From RPQK01 sp041946865 (GTDB taxonomy: Bacteria > Acidobacteriota > UBA6911 > RPQK01): a DNA stretch of 16,503 nucleotides. Both the position numbers and the translations under genes were made by a program. The DNA is taken from positions 1 through 16,503 of the forward strand of contig JBHGBF010000213.1 in the NCBI GenBank assembly GCA_041946865.1, in the 5' to 3' direction. The notes under the pieces were generated by a model, which saw nothing but the letters and a program-made list of their open reading frames with translations, ran no database searches and was not told the DNA's origin. Within the stretch, counting starts at the first letter, position 1. Each line of letters begins with the position of its first letter. Positions 1 to 6,473 of the stretch are shown piece by piece.

Positions 1-44
1 CCCGGCCAAAAACGGCCGGGCTGCCGGACTCTGGAGAGTCCGGC
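1..44. repeat. Two tandem perfect palindromes (hairpin-forming)
   Basis: Seen directly: CCCGGCC (1-7) pairs with GGCCGGG (14-20) around a six-base A-rich loop. Immediately after, GCCGGACTCT (23-32) pairs with AGAGTCCGGC (35-44) around two bases. Neither hairpin is followed by a T-tract on the + strand, so a classical terminator is not well supported in that direction. The window starts inside or next to the element, so its full extent is unknown. The form is like REP-type dispersed palindromes. A terminator for a gene left of the window is also possible. Confidence 0.7.
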
Positions 45-72
45 CACGATAAAAGCCTGTCCGCACTTCCGT

Positions 73-570
73 TTGCCCGGTTTGCCGGCGGTTCATGCCT
101 GCCAAGGCCGGCGGCCGGACGGGCGAGCCTACGCCGCCGCACTGCGAAAGAAAGCCGGCGGTATCGTTCTGGGCATGCTGTTGTGCTTTTCGTTTCTTGC
201 TCTCGCCCAGAACCGCGCCGCCCGCGATGAAGCGGTTTCCTTCGCCATCGCCGGCGAGTATCAGCGAGCCTACGACATCTTCCGGAGTCTGCTTCATGAC
301 GCTCCGGACGACCCGCTGCTCAATTACTACACCGGCGCCGCCTGCGTCCGAATGAACAGGCAAGCCGAGGGCATCGAGTACCTGGAGAGAGCAGTGAGGC
401 GCGAGGCGCCGTTCCCGCAGGCTTACCAGGAGCTGGCAGAAGCCTACCTGAAAAAGAAACTCAACCCGCAGGCCGAAGCGGTCGTCGAAAAAGGGCTCGG
501 CCGCTTCCCGAGAAACCAGGCCCTTCAGAAACTCCAAGCGAGGCTGCGGAAGTCAAAGCCGGAGCGATAG
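73..570 (+). CDS. Small exported tetratricopeptide-repeat protein
   Basis: A 165-residue protein with helical TPR-type repeats over roughly residues 50-160: alternating small and large residues in patterns such as AGEYQRAYDIF, RQAEGIEYLERAV and LNPQAEAVVEKGL, each followed by a Pro or acidic turn. A basic-then-hydrophobic stretch (RKKAGG, then LLCFSFLALA, about residues 25-45) looks like a signal peptide with a possible cleavage after ALA, so the protein probably acts in the periplasm or cell envelope as a protein-interaction scaffold. The start is uncertain. The in-frame starts upstream of the basic residues are TTG at 73 and TTG at 82, neither with a clear ribosome site. The first ATG (175) would lose the positive charges of the signal. 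TPR proteins are too general for a specific function to be assigned. Confidence 0.65.
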   Translation: MPGLPAVHACQGRRPDGRAYAAALRKKAGGIVLGMLLCFSFLALAQNRAARDEAVSFAIAGEYQRAYDIFRSLLHDAPDDPLLNYYTGAACVRMNRQAEGIEYLERAVRREAPFPQAYQELAEAYLKKKLNPQAEAVVEKGLGRFPRNQALQKLQARLRKSKPER

Positions 571-584
571 TGGAAGAGACCCGC

Positions 585-1595
585 TTACAGTCGCTGATTG
601 GCCCTCGCCGAGCTCTCCGACACTTCAGCCTCGTAGGTTGCTTGGCCCGTCTTGATTCTCAGCCGGCGTCCAGCTTCTGCATATTCCCTCTTCACAAAAG
701 CCAGCGCCACGGTCCGGCCAAGCCCCGGTGAAAAGGCAGAGCTGGTCACATACCCCACCCGTTTCCCTTCCCCCGTCACCACCTCGGATCGAGCGGGGAC
801 CGGCTGAGCGGTCGCAATCGACAGGGGGCGCAAGTACCGGCTCACACCTCCGACATAGGTCGCCTTCGAGACTACTTCCTGGCCTACGTAACACCCCTTG
901 TCGAGACTTATTGCGTCGCTCAGACCCGCTTCAATCGGATTGTTGCTTTCATCCATGTCGATCCCGAAGACCGGAATTCCGCGCTCCAGCCGAAGCAGGT
1001 TCGCCACCGGGGTTGTGATTTCGACAGCCGGCGACTCCGGCCGCGGCTCCAGGAGCTTTTTCCGCAAATCGTCTCTCGAAGTGAGAGGCGCGAGTATTTC
1101 CAATCCCTGCTCCGCCAGGCCGCTCTTCTTGATCAACCAGCAAGTCTCTCCCCGCCAGACCACCTGGATCACCCCGAAGGGCCGGTCCGGCCCAGGCGTG
1201 TTGAGGACGGCGCGAATCAGATCGCCGGATTTCGGCCCGTGGACCGAGAGATGTGCCCAGTCGTCCGAGACGTCTTCCAGAGCCACATCATCCATCACAA
1301 TCAGTTTCTGGATGGCTTCCCGGAAGTTGGCGGCAAGAGAAGGAGCGATATCAATGAGGACGTGGTCCGGGAAGCGGTAATAAAAGAAGTCAGCAACCAG
1401 TTTTCCAGTGGGCCGAAGCAGGGTCCCGTATCGCCCCTCAAGGGACTCCAGCCCCAGCACGTCGTTGCTGATCATGGCCTGAAAAAACTGGAGATGGTCG
1501 GCTCCCGTGGCTTTGAGCTTTCGTCGGGGACCAAGGTCCAAGAGCCCGACCGACTGTCGAACTGCGTTGTATTGATCGAGGAATGACTGATCCAT
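585..1595 (-). CDS. ygfZ: YgfZ/GcvT-like folate-binding protein (Fe-S cluster maintenance)
   Basis: 336 residues with the GcvT/YgfZ fold. The decisive feature is K-G-C-Y-V-G-Q-E at residues 233-240, the YgfZ signature with its conserved cysteine (C235); true glycine-cleavage T-proteins lack it. The N-terminal region (about 1-130, with QAMISNDV near residue 40) is the folate-binding aminomethyltransferase-like domain. The C-terminal part (about 245-330) matches the family's beta-barrel. Family knowledge: YgfZ (IBA57/CAF17 relatives) uses tetrahydrofolate to help build or repair certain Fe-S clusters, including under oxidative stress. The ATG has an AGAGGA right against it, an unusually short spacing. 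It lies 42 bp downstream of the DUF1858-DUF2249 gene on the same strand, so it may be the last gene of that transcript. This fits a redox-stress role and matches the A-type carrier 4 kb away. Confidence 0.88.
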   Translation of the reverse strand: MDQSFLDQYNAVRQSVGLLDLGPRRKLKATGADHLQFFQAMISNDVLGLESLEGRYGTLLRPTGKLVADFFYYRFPDHVLIDIAPSLAANFREAIQKLIVMDDVALEDVSDDWAHLSVHGPKSGDLIRAVLNTPGPDRPFGVIQVVWRGETCWLIKKSGLAEQGLEILAPLTSRDDLRKKLLEPRPESPAVEITTPVANLLRLERGIPVFGIDMDESNNPIEAGLSDAISLDKGCYVGQEVVSKATYVGGVSRYLRPLSIATAQPVPARSEVVTGEGKRVGYVTSSAFSPGLGRTVALAFVKREYAEAGRRLRIKTGQATYEAEVSESSARANQRL

Positions 1596-1637
1596 TCCTC
1601 TATTATCAAACAGAATCTGGCAGAATCCGGCCTCTGC

Positions 1638-2177
1638 TCACTGGCTGCCTTTGGGGGTGAAATACGTCCGGTACAGTTGCTCCCTCTCGACAGACCACGC
1701 TTCGAAGCCCTGTTTCCTGGCCACATCCACCAGCGGGGCCGGACGGAAAGGCGTGATCAACTCTAAGCACTGGCCGGGGGCCAGTTGGCGCAACTCTTTC
1801 AGAACAGCGCTGATCGGCGCTTCTCCGGCCTCCAGCATCGGTCTGGCATCCATTGTCTCGACCACGCACTCCGGCCGGTACCAGGAAGGCTTCCGGCTGG
1901 ATGGCTCGGCAGCGCCTTCTGTGGGCACAGCCACGGCCTGAAAGCCGGCCGCTCGGCGCAGCTCATTGATCATGCGGGGGACGGGGATCCCGCCCATCGC
2001 GGCCGCCTGCTTGATCGTGGCCACGCGCGCCACAGTCTTACGCAAGACCGGATTGGAGAGCCGGGCAAAACCGGGCGCCATCTTGATGAGAACGGCTTCG
2101 AGCTCCGGGTAGTTGTCAAGGAGCTCCCCGATCCGAGTATCCGGCGTAATCTCAATGGCCTTGCCGTTGGCCGTCAC
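1638..2177 (-). CDS. DUF1858-DUF2249 two-domain protein
   Basis: 179 residues in two parts. Residues about 5-75 match DUF1858: ITPDTRIGELLDNYPELEAVLIKMAPGF, then a helix-turn-rich segment ending in MGGIPVPRMINELRRAAG. Residues about 105-177 match DUF2249: LEAGEAPISAVLKELRQLAPGQCLELITPFRPAPLVDVARKQGF, a small TusA/SirA-like alpha-beta fold. The linker (about 80-105) is low in recognisable structure. DUF1858 and DUF2249 commonly occur beside DUF438/hemerythrin proteins in anaerobes and NO-metabolising bacteria. The biochemical role is unknown; a redox or sulfur-carrier-like role is only inference. Its start overlaps the end of the DUF438 gene by 26 bp, which argues for co-expression. Confidence 0.8.
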   Translation of the reverse strand: MTANGKAIEITPDTRIGELLDNYPELEAVLIKMAPGFARLSNPVLRKTVARVATIKQAAAMGGIPVPRMINELRRAAGFQAVAVPTEGAAEPSSRKPSWYRPECVVETMDARPMLEAGEAPISAVLKELRQLAPGQCLELITPFRPAPLVDVARKQGFEAWSVEREQLYRTYFTPKGSQ

Positions 2178-3408
2178 GGTTCCCCTCCCTCGCGTACTGG
2201 AGCAGTCTTTGTTCTCCGTTCAATTGTCTCTTCTCGGTCAGGTCTTGGGTGACTTCGAGCGTTCCCAGGTACTCGCCCGCCTCGTCTCGCAAAGCCACGT
2301 AGTCGATGTGGATGAAACGTCCCTTGAAGTTGATCCAGAACGGCGCGCGACTCTCGCGTCCTGCCCGGAAATCGTCGAGAATCTTTTGAACGATGTGGAC
2401 GCTCTTCGGCGGATGACAGAGCTGGACCCTTCTGCCGAGCACTGCCCGGCTGCGCACGAAGATGCGCTCGGGCCCCTGGGTAAAGAACCTCACCCGGTCG
2501 TCTTTGTCGACAAAAGTGAGATCAAAGGGCAGCGCATTCAGAACGGCCGTCAGCTCCTGGGGCGTGAGGCTGCCCGACGGAAAGCTTATCCTGTCGGTTG
2601 GTCTTTCGTTCGCCGCGTCTCGTTCTGCCGCGTCCCATTTTTCCTGGGGATCGTAAAGACAGAAGCCGATCTCCAAACTCTGGTTGTAGACCATGCGCCA
2701 GTTATCTTCCGTCAACGTGTCCAAGGCCATCGGGAAAAGAATCTTCTCTTCCTTGTAGATCATCTCCTCGATCGCGTCGCTTGCCGGCTTGAGGACAAGC
2801 GCTACGAGCGCCTCGGCCTCCTCGCGGGTGATCGGGCCAGCCTCCAGAGCTTCGAGAGCCGCCTTGATCAACTCTCTGGCCTGGTCGTCCTTTCCCCACA
2901 TCACGGTTGAGGGCCCTGTAATTCCGTGCTTTTCCAGGAAGGGGAAAACGAGGTGTTCCTTTCGGCTGTAGTGCTTGTCGACGTCGCTTAAGGCGTTAAA
3001 GCGTTCACGCACGCGGCAGAGCCAGTCACCTGTGTCCACATCGGTCCCCGCGTCTTGAAGCTCAGCGTAAAGGCCCTGAAGCAACTGCAATTCCGACTCG
3101 AGGGCGCGGTTTTCCTGCTTGAAAGTATGCACGGGGTGGCCTGCGGGCTCCTTGCGGGCCTTTTCCAGTGTGATGGTCCCTTTCAAAGCCTGGCTATGGA
3201 GGTCGCACAGCTTAAGGACTTCCTCGGTCGGAAGTCCCTCGTTGATCAGTTCCTGCTCAACTTCGACGACATCGTCGTAAGGAACCTGCCTTAAGGTCCG
3301 AATGAGCTGAGTCCGGACGGCGGACGGCGCGGTACCCCGGTGAAGCTGCAGAATCATGTGTTTGAGAACTTCTTTCCGCCTGGCGGGCGTCTCGAGCAAT
3401 TCGCTCAT
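2152..3408 (-). CDS. DUF438 / hemerythrin / PAS-domain sensor-like protein
   Basis: 418 residues. Order: DUF438 helical domain (about 8-78), hemerythrin HHE-type helical domain (about 90-250) and a PAS domain (about 290-395). Candidate metal ligands in the hemerythrin part include H91 and H94, H146, E151-H152, H161 and E220-E221. The PAS part carries C-H-P-P at 331-334 within RRVQLCHPPKSVH, a conserved feature of DUF438-associated PAS domains, and ends in GEYLGTLEVTQDLTEKR. There is no kinase, cyclase or DNA-binding domain and no membrane segment, so it is probably a soluble O2/NO/redox-binding protein acting through partners. The nearby DUF1858-DUF2249 protein is the obvious candidate partner. 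A GGAGG lies about 10 bases before the ATG. A CRP/FNR-type palindrome lies about 57 bp upstream. Domain identity is firm; the ligand is not known. Confidence 0.87.
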   Translation of the reverse strand: MSELLETPARRKEVLKHMILQLHRGTAPSAVRTQLIRTLRQVPYDDVVEVEQELINEGLPTEEVLKLCDLHSQALKGTITLEKARKEPAGHPVHTFKQENRALESELQLLQGLYAELQDAGTDVDTGDWLCRVRERFNALSDVDKHYSRKEHLVFPFLEKHGITGPSTVMWGKDDQARELIKAALEALEAGPITREEAEALVALVLKPASDAIEEMIYKEEKILFPMALDTLTEDNWRMVYNQSLEIGFCLYDPQEKWDAAERDAANERPTDRISFPSGSLTPQELTAVLNALPFDLTFVDKDDRVRFFTQGPERIFVRSRAVLGRRVQLCHPPKSVHIVQKILDDFRAGRESRAPFWINFKGRFIHIDYVALRDEAGEYLGTLEVTQDLTEKRQLNGEQRLLQYAREGNRDGQRQGH

Positions 3409-3457
3409 CGAATCATTTCCTCCAGCCTCAGGGTAACAGCCGAGCAGAACAGCCGTC

Positions 3458-3475
3458 TTTGACTTAAGTCACAAA
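3458..3475. promoter_or_regulatory. CRP/FNR-family operator-like palindrome
   Basis: TTTGACTTAAGTCACAAA contains the perfect 12-bp palindrome TGACTTAAGTCA (3460-3471). It fits the TTGAC-N4-GTCAA pattern of HcpR/DNR/NNR-type CRP/FNR regulators with one mismatch (GTCAC). On the minus strand, downstream, TGT-TACCCT (3438-3430) could be an extended -10. A start near 3423 would put the palindrome centre (3465.5) about 42 bp upstream, the class II activation position. It lies 50-60 bp before the DUF438 gene. It could also affect the divergent HAD gene. Confidence 0.6.
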
Positions 3476-3505
3476 GCCAGGAGCGAAGAACCGAGACCAG
3501 ACGGG

Positions 3506-3511
3506 TATAAT
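3506..3511 (+). promoter_or_regulatory. Consensus -10 box (TATAAT) for the HAD gene
   Basis: TATAAT ends only nine bases before the ATG at 3521. A transcript starting the usual six to eight bases after it would have a leader of only a few bases or none. No Shine-Dalgarno sequence is present before this ATG. The matching -35 region, 17 bp upstream, is poor. Confidence 0.5.
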
Positions 3512-3520
3512 GGTTCGCTT

Positions 3521-4198
3521 ATGCGAATCGGCGGGCTTATCTTCGACTTTAACGGCGTCATCGTGGACGACGAGCCGCTGCACGCGCGGGCCGTCCAACG
3601 CGTGCTGCAGGAGGAGAACATCCAGCTGTCGCTGCCCGAGTACTACGACAGGTACCTGCCCTTTGACGACTACAACTGCATCTTGAATATCCTGCGAGAC
3701 CGCCAGGAGCCCTGCCACGAAGCGCGAATCCGCGATCTAATAGGCCGCAAGGGGGTCCATTACTTCCAGCACGTCAAGGAGAAAATCCCGGTTCTGGATG
3801 GCTCGATTGGTTTCATTCGGAGCCTGCCCGCGGGCCTGCCCCTCGTCATCGCTTCCGGCGCCGCCCGGCGGGAGATTGAGTTTCTCCTCCAGGCACTGGG
3901 CCTGACCGGGCGTTTCTTGCACATCATTGCGGCCGGGGACGTGGCCCACAGCAAGCCTCACCCTGAAGCCTTCCTTAAGGCGTTCCAGGTGCTTAAGACC
4001 GAAGTACCCGACCTCGATCCGACCAACGTCATTGTCTTCGAGGATTCCTACCTGGGAGTCCAGGCGGCGCGGGCTGCCGGACTGAAATGCGTAGGTTTGT
4101 CCACATCGTATTCGCCCGAACGGCTCGCCGCCGCCCACCTGGTCGTCAACAGTCTGGCCGACTGGACGATCGAACGGTTGGAGGCGGCAATCGCGTAA
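3521..4198 (+). CDS. HAD-superfamily hydrolase, beta-phosphoglucomutase-like, with Asn at the second motif I position
   Basis: 225 residues with the HAD subfamily I layout. Motif I is IFDFNGVIVDDEPLH (residues 5-19), followed by a helical cap. Motif II is VIASGAARREIEFLL, motif III is the Lys of HSKPHPEAF, and motif IV is VIVFEDSYLGVQAARAAGL. The nucleophile Asp of motif I is present, but the usual second Asp (DxD), the general acid/base in phosphatases and phosphomutases, is Asn (DFN). Family members act on small phosphorylated metabolites such as sugar phosphates or phosphoglycolate; the substrate here cannot be told. The change may alter turnover or reaction type. It is divergently oriented from the DUF438 block and convergent with the MBL-fold gene. 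The ATG at 3521 is the first possible start after the TATAAT. Confidence 0.85.
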   Translation: MRIGGLIFDFNGVIVDDEPLHARAVQRVLQEENIQLSLPEYYDRYLPFDDYNCILNILRDRQEPCHEARIRDLIGRKGVHYFQHVKEKIPVLDGSIGFIRSLPAGLPLVIASGAARREIEFLLQALGLTGRFLHIIAAGDVAHSKPHPEAFLKAFQVLKTEVPDLDPTNVIVFEDSYLGVQAARAAGLKCVGLSTSYSPERLAAAHLVVNSLADWTIERLEAAIA

Positions 4199-4269
4199 CC
4201 GCCGACGTTGGCGTGCCCCCTGACACTTCGTTGCCCGCTCTTGAGGCAATCTGTTTCCTGAATTGGACG

Positions 4270-5013
4270 CTAGGTTCGCGCTGCCTCGAGGAGTCTCGTC
4301 TGCAGAAGGCCTTCGCCCGGTTTCAAGGGTATGACTTCAGTCCGTTCGTCTCTGAGTAGCTCGGCGACCTGCTCCGGGCGTCCCGTCAAGGCCGGGAAAG
4401 TCCCAAAATGCATGGGGATGATTCTTCGGGCGTTCATCAACCTGCAGGCATAGGCGGACTGGCGAGCGTCCATGGTGAACAGGTCCCCCACCGGGAGCAG
4501 CACGACATCCGGCTGGTAGAGATCGGCGATAATCGCCATATCGCCGAAGACGCACGTGTCACCCGTGTGATAAACCCGGAAGCCGTTTTCGAATTGCAGG
4601 ATGTACCCGGCCGCTTCACCCCCGTAAACGATGGAGCCGTCCTCTTCCGTTATCCCGCAACTATGCCGTGCGTCAACCATGGTCACGCGCACGTCGAGAA
4701 GCTGCTGGGAGCCGCCCTTGTTCATCGCGCTCACGTTTTCAACACCTTTGCGGCCCAGCCAGCTGGCGATCTCGTAGATACACCCGATCTTTGGTTTGTG
4801 CCGCCTGGCCAGCTCGACGGCGTCGTAGATGTGATCAAAGTGGCCATGCGTAATCAGCATGACGTCAAGACGATCGATTTTCTTGTCCGCCTCCGGGCAG
4901 GCCGGGTTTCCGTTCACCCAAGGATCGACAAGCACCTTGTTTCCCGCGGGAGTCGTAAACATGAATGTCGCATGACCCAGGTACTTCAGCTCAACGGCAC
5001 GATTCTGTTCCAT
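4270..5013 (-). CDS. UPF0173-type metal-dependent hydrolase (metallo-beta-lactamase fold)
   Basis: 247 residues, slightly longer than many UPF0173 proteins. The N-terminal beta-sandwich (ELKYLGHATFMF, VLVDPWVNGNP) leads to the metal motif H-G-H-F-D-H in LITHGHFDHIYDA (about residues 55-60). Further metal ligands are likely H in VDARHSCGI, D in YHTGDTCVFGD and H in IIPMHFGTFP. This is the standard dinuclear-zinc MBL pattern. Family proteins are cytoplasmic hydrolases of unknown natural substrate, distantly related to UlaG-type lactonases. A strong GAGGAGG sits about six bases before the ATG. A promoter lies just upstream on the minus strand (5042-5070). It is divergent from folB with a 69-bp gap. 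Confidence 0.86.
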   Translation of the reverse strand: MEQNRAVELKYLGHATFMFTTPAGNKVLVDPWVNGNPACPEADKKIDRLDVMLITHGHFDHIYDAVELARRHKPKIGCIYEIASWLGRKGVENVSAMNKGGSQQLLDVRVTMVDARHSCGITEEDGSIVYGGEAAGYILQFENGFRVYHTGDTCVFGDMAIIADLYQPDVVLLPVGDLFTMDARQSAYACRLMNARRIIPMHFGTFPALTGRPEQVAELLRDERTEVIPLKPGEGLLQTRLLEAART

Positions 5014-5041
5014 CGTTCCTCCTCGACACGGCTCAATCAGA

Positions 5042-5070
5042 AATATACCGGAGGTCCGGAATCGAGTAAA
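5042..5070 (-). promoter_or_regulatory. Sigma-70-like promoter for the MBL-fold hydrolase gene
   Basis: On the minus strand, TTTACT (5070-5065) and TATATT (5047-5042) are separated by exactly 17 bp. Transcription would start near 5035, giving a leader of about 20 bases that contains the GAGGAGG ribosome site. The match is good at -10 and moderate at -35. Confidence 0.5.
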
Positions 5071-5082
5071 CTGAGGGGACCG

Positions 5083-5439
5083 ATGGACAGAATCTGTTTG
5101 AACGGTGTGCCTTTGCGGGCCCGGTTGGGGGAGTCACCCGAGGAGCAAGCCTTCCCCCAAAAGCTGCTTCTCGACCTGGTTATCGAGCTGGAGCTCGAAG
5201 CCGCCGCGAATACCGACGAGCTTTCCCTCACCATGGACTACAAGAAGCTGGTCGACCGTCTGCAGGCCGTGGCCGAGCAAACGTCATGTCATCTGCTGGA
5301 AACGCTGACTTCCCGATTGGCCCACGTCGCGCTCGAGGATCCCCACGCCAGCGTGGTTCAGATCAGAGTACGAAAGTTTCCGGCCGAGCTGGCCGGGCAG
5401 ATTGAATCCGTGGCGGTCGAGATGACGCGCAAGAGATAG
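5083..5439 (+). CDS. folB: Dihydroneopterin aldolase
   Basis: 118 residues from the ATG at 5083, which has GAGGGG five bases upstream. The open frame runs further 5' but overlaps the MBL gene antisense and has no family similarity there. Family features: the N-terminal strand RICLNGVPLRARLGESPEEQAFPQKLLLDLVIEL (the usual FxGYHGvxpeEr...Q.f.vdl region), then DELSLTMDYKKLVDRLQAV, then LLETLTSRLAHVAL with the conserved Glu near residue 77, and the C-terminal RVRKFPAEL. FolB converts 7,8-dihydroneopterin to 6-hydroxymethyl-7,8-dihydropterin plus glycolaldehyde in folate synthesis and acts as a cytoplasmic oligomer. The usual central Gly-Tyr-His-Gly of motif 1 is changed (LNGVPLRARLG), so it is a diverged member. 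No other folate synthesis gene is nearby, though the folate-binding YgfZ is in the window. Confidence 0.8.
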   Translation: MDRICLNGVPLRARLGESPEEQAFPQKLLLDLVIELELEAAANTDELSLTMDYKKLVDRLQAVAEQTSCHLLETLTSRLAHVALEDPHASVVQIRVRKFPAELAGQIESVAVEMTRKR

Positions 5440-5491
5440 AGCGTCGGACTCCAGGCAGGGATGACGGCTTTTCTCTCCCGAAGCTCTTTTG

Positions 5492-5818
5492 CTACACCGT
5501 GAACGAGTGACCGCAACTGCAGGAGCGCGTCGCGTTGGGATTCACAAACGTGAATCCCTGCTGCATCAAGGTTCCTCGCCAGTCCAGCGTCATCCCCTTC
5601 AGGTACAGATAACTCTTCATGTCTATGAAAATGCGGGCGCCGTGACTCTCGAAAACCTTGTCTCCCGGCTTCTGTTCCGCCTCAAAACGCATCACGTAGG
5701 TCAGGCCGGAACACCCTCCACCGCGCACCCCCAGCCTCAAACCGCCTTCCGGCAGCCCTTGTCTTGCCAGGTTCTCACGGATCTTGCCGGCCGCCTTCTC
5801 AGTCACATGAATCGCCAT
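5492..5818 (-). CDS. A-type iron-sulfur cluster carrier (IscA/ErpA/HesB family)
   Basis: 108 residues, the normal family length. The three cysteines that bind the cluster or iron are all present: C36 in GGGCSGLTY and C100 and C102 in the terminal SCSCGHSF. The start VTEKAAGKI and the segment ARIFIDMKSYLYLKGMTLDW are also characteristic. The protein receives Fe-S clusters from scaffold complexes and delivers them to apo-enzymes. IscA, ErpA and SufA cannot be separated reliably from sequence alone; the isolated location, away from isc or suf operons, fits ErpA-like use. AGAGGA lies five bases before the ATG. It converges on folB with a 52-bp gap and diverges from the nucleotidyltransferase. Confidence 0.93.
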   Translation of the reverse strand: MAIHVTEKAAGKIRENLARQGLPEGGLRLGVRGGGCSGLTYVMRFEAEQKPGDKVFESHGARIFIDMKSYLYLKGMTLDWRGTLMQQGFTFVNPNATRSCSCGHSFTV

Positions 5819-5849
5819 CGAATCCTCTCTGTGGTGTTAGACGCAATGC

Positions 5850-5878
5850 TTGTCGAACGGTTTCGTCTTGCCTACTAT
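5850..5878 (+). promoter_or_regulatory. Promoter for the nucleotidyltransferase, giving a leaderless mRNA
   Basis: TTGTCG (5850-5855), a 17-bp spacer and TACTAT (5873-5878) form a plausible sigma-70 promoter. The expected transcription start, about seven bases later, coincides with the ATG at 5886. No Shine-Dalgarno sequence precedes that ATG. This supports 5886 rather than the upstream TTG (5850) or ATG (5877), which would lie inside the promoter. Confidence 0.5.
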
Positions 5879-5885
5879 GGACCGC

Positions 5886-6473
5886 ATGGTCCGCAGTATC
5901 GTCCTGGCTGCCGGCAGCTCAACCCGCATGGGACAACCCAAGGCCCTTCTCAAGGTCCACGGTTCCACCTTTCTCGGTCGGATCCTCAGGAACCATCGGG
6001 CCGTGGGCCTCCCGGTCACGGTCGTCCTGGGAGAACATGAGGCGCAGATCAGGGCGGCGGTCGACCTGTCCGAGGCGGCAGTGGTCCTCAATCCTCATCC
6101 CGAGAACGGACCGCTCTCGAGCTTGAGGATCGGTCTCGGCACATCAGCTGAGGACGAGGCGGTCATTGTCCACCCGGTCGATCATCCGCTCGTCTGTCCG
6201 GACACCTTGCAGGCTCTGCTCGACGTGCACGGGCGGTCGCCCGACCGTATCGTGGTCCCTGAATTCGGTGCTCGAAGAGGCCACCCGGTTCTCTTCCCTC
6301 GGCTTTTCTTCGAGGAGCTGCGCGCCGCTCCGCTCGATCAGGGCGCTCGCTACGTCGTCCGGCGCCATGCCGGGTCGGTGCTGACCGTGAAGGTGCGCGA
6401 CGAAGGCGTCATTCAGAATATCGATACCCCGGAAGACTACGATCGGCTGATCAGGTCAGTGAAGGCCGACTAG
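5886..6473 (+). CDS. MobA/MocA-like nucleotidyltransferase
   Basis: 195 residues from the ATG at 5886. The N-terminal nucleotide-binding motif is LAAGSSTRMGQPK (residues 7-19), the consensus of NTP_transf_3 enzymes. The middle carries the metal-binding region VDHPLV (about residue 98), and the C-terminal part has ARRGHPVLFPRLFFEEL and IQNIDTPEDYDRL. This arrangement is typical of MocA/CoxI-associated proteins, which transfer CMP or a similar nucleotide to molybdopterin, but relatives activate sugars or other alcohols. No molybdenum enzyme or cofactor gene is present here, so the substrate is open. The stop codon overlaps the stop of the convergent rrf2-type gene within CTAG (6470-6473). Start choice rests on the leaderless promoter fit and on the motif lying close to the N-terminus, as usual in the family. 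Confidence 0.83.
   Translation: MVRSIVLAAGSSTRMGQPKALLKVHGSTFLGRILRNHRAVGLPVTVVLGEHEAQIRAAVDLSEAAVVLNPHPENGPLSSLRIGLGTSAEDEAVIVHPVDHPLVCPDTLQALLDVHGRSPDRIVVPEFGARRGHPVLFPRLFFEELRAAPLDQGARYVVRRHAGSVLTVKVRDEGVIQNIDTPEDYDRLIRSVKAD

Noticed and set aside
2113..2910. Long plus-strand frame opposite the DUF438 gene
   Set aside because: It is an antisense shadow in a GC-rich gene; the minus strand has a clear multi-domain family match.
4408..5082. Long N-terminal extension of FolB
   Set aside because: It is antisense to the UPF0173 gene; the ATG at 5083 has a good ribosome site and gives the normal FolB length of about 118 residues.
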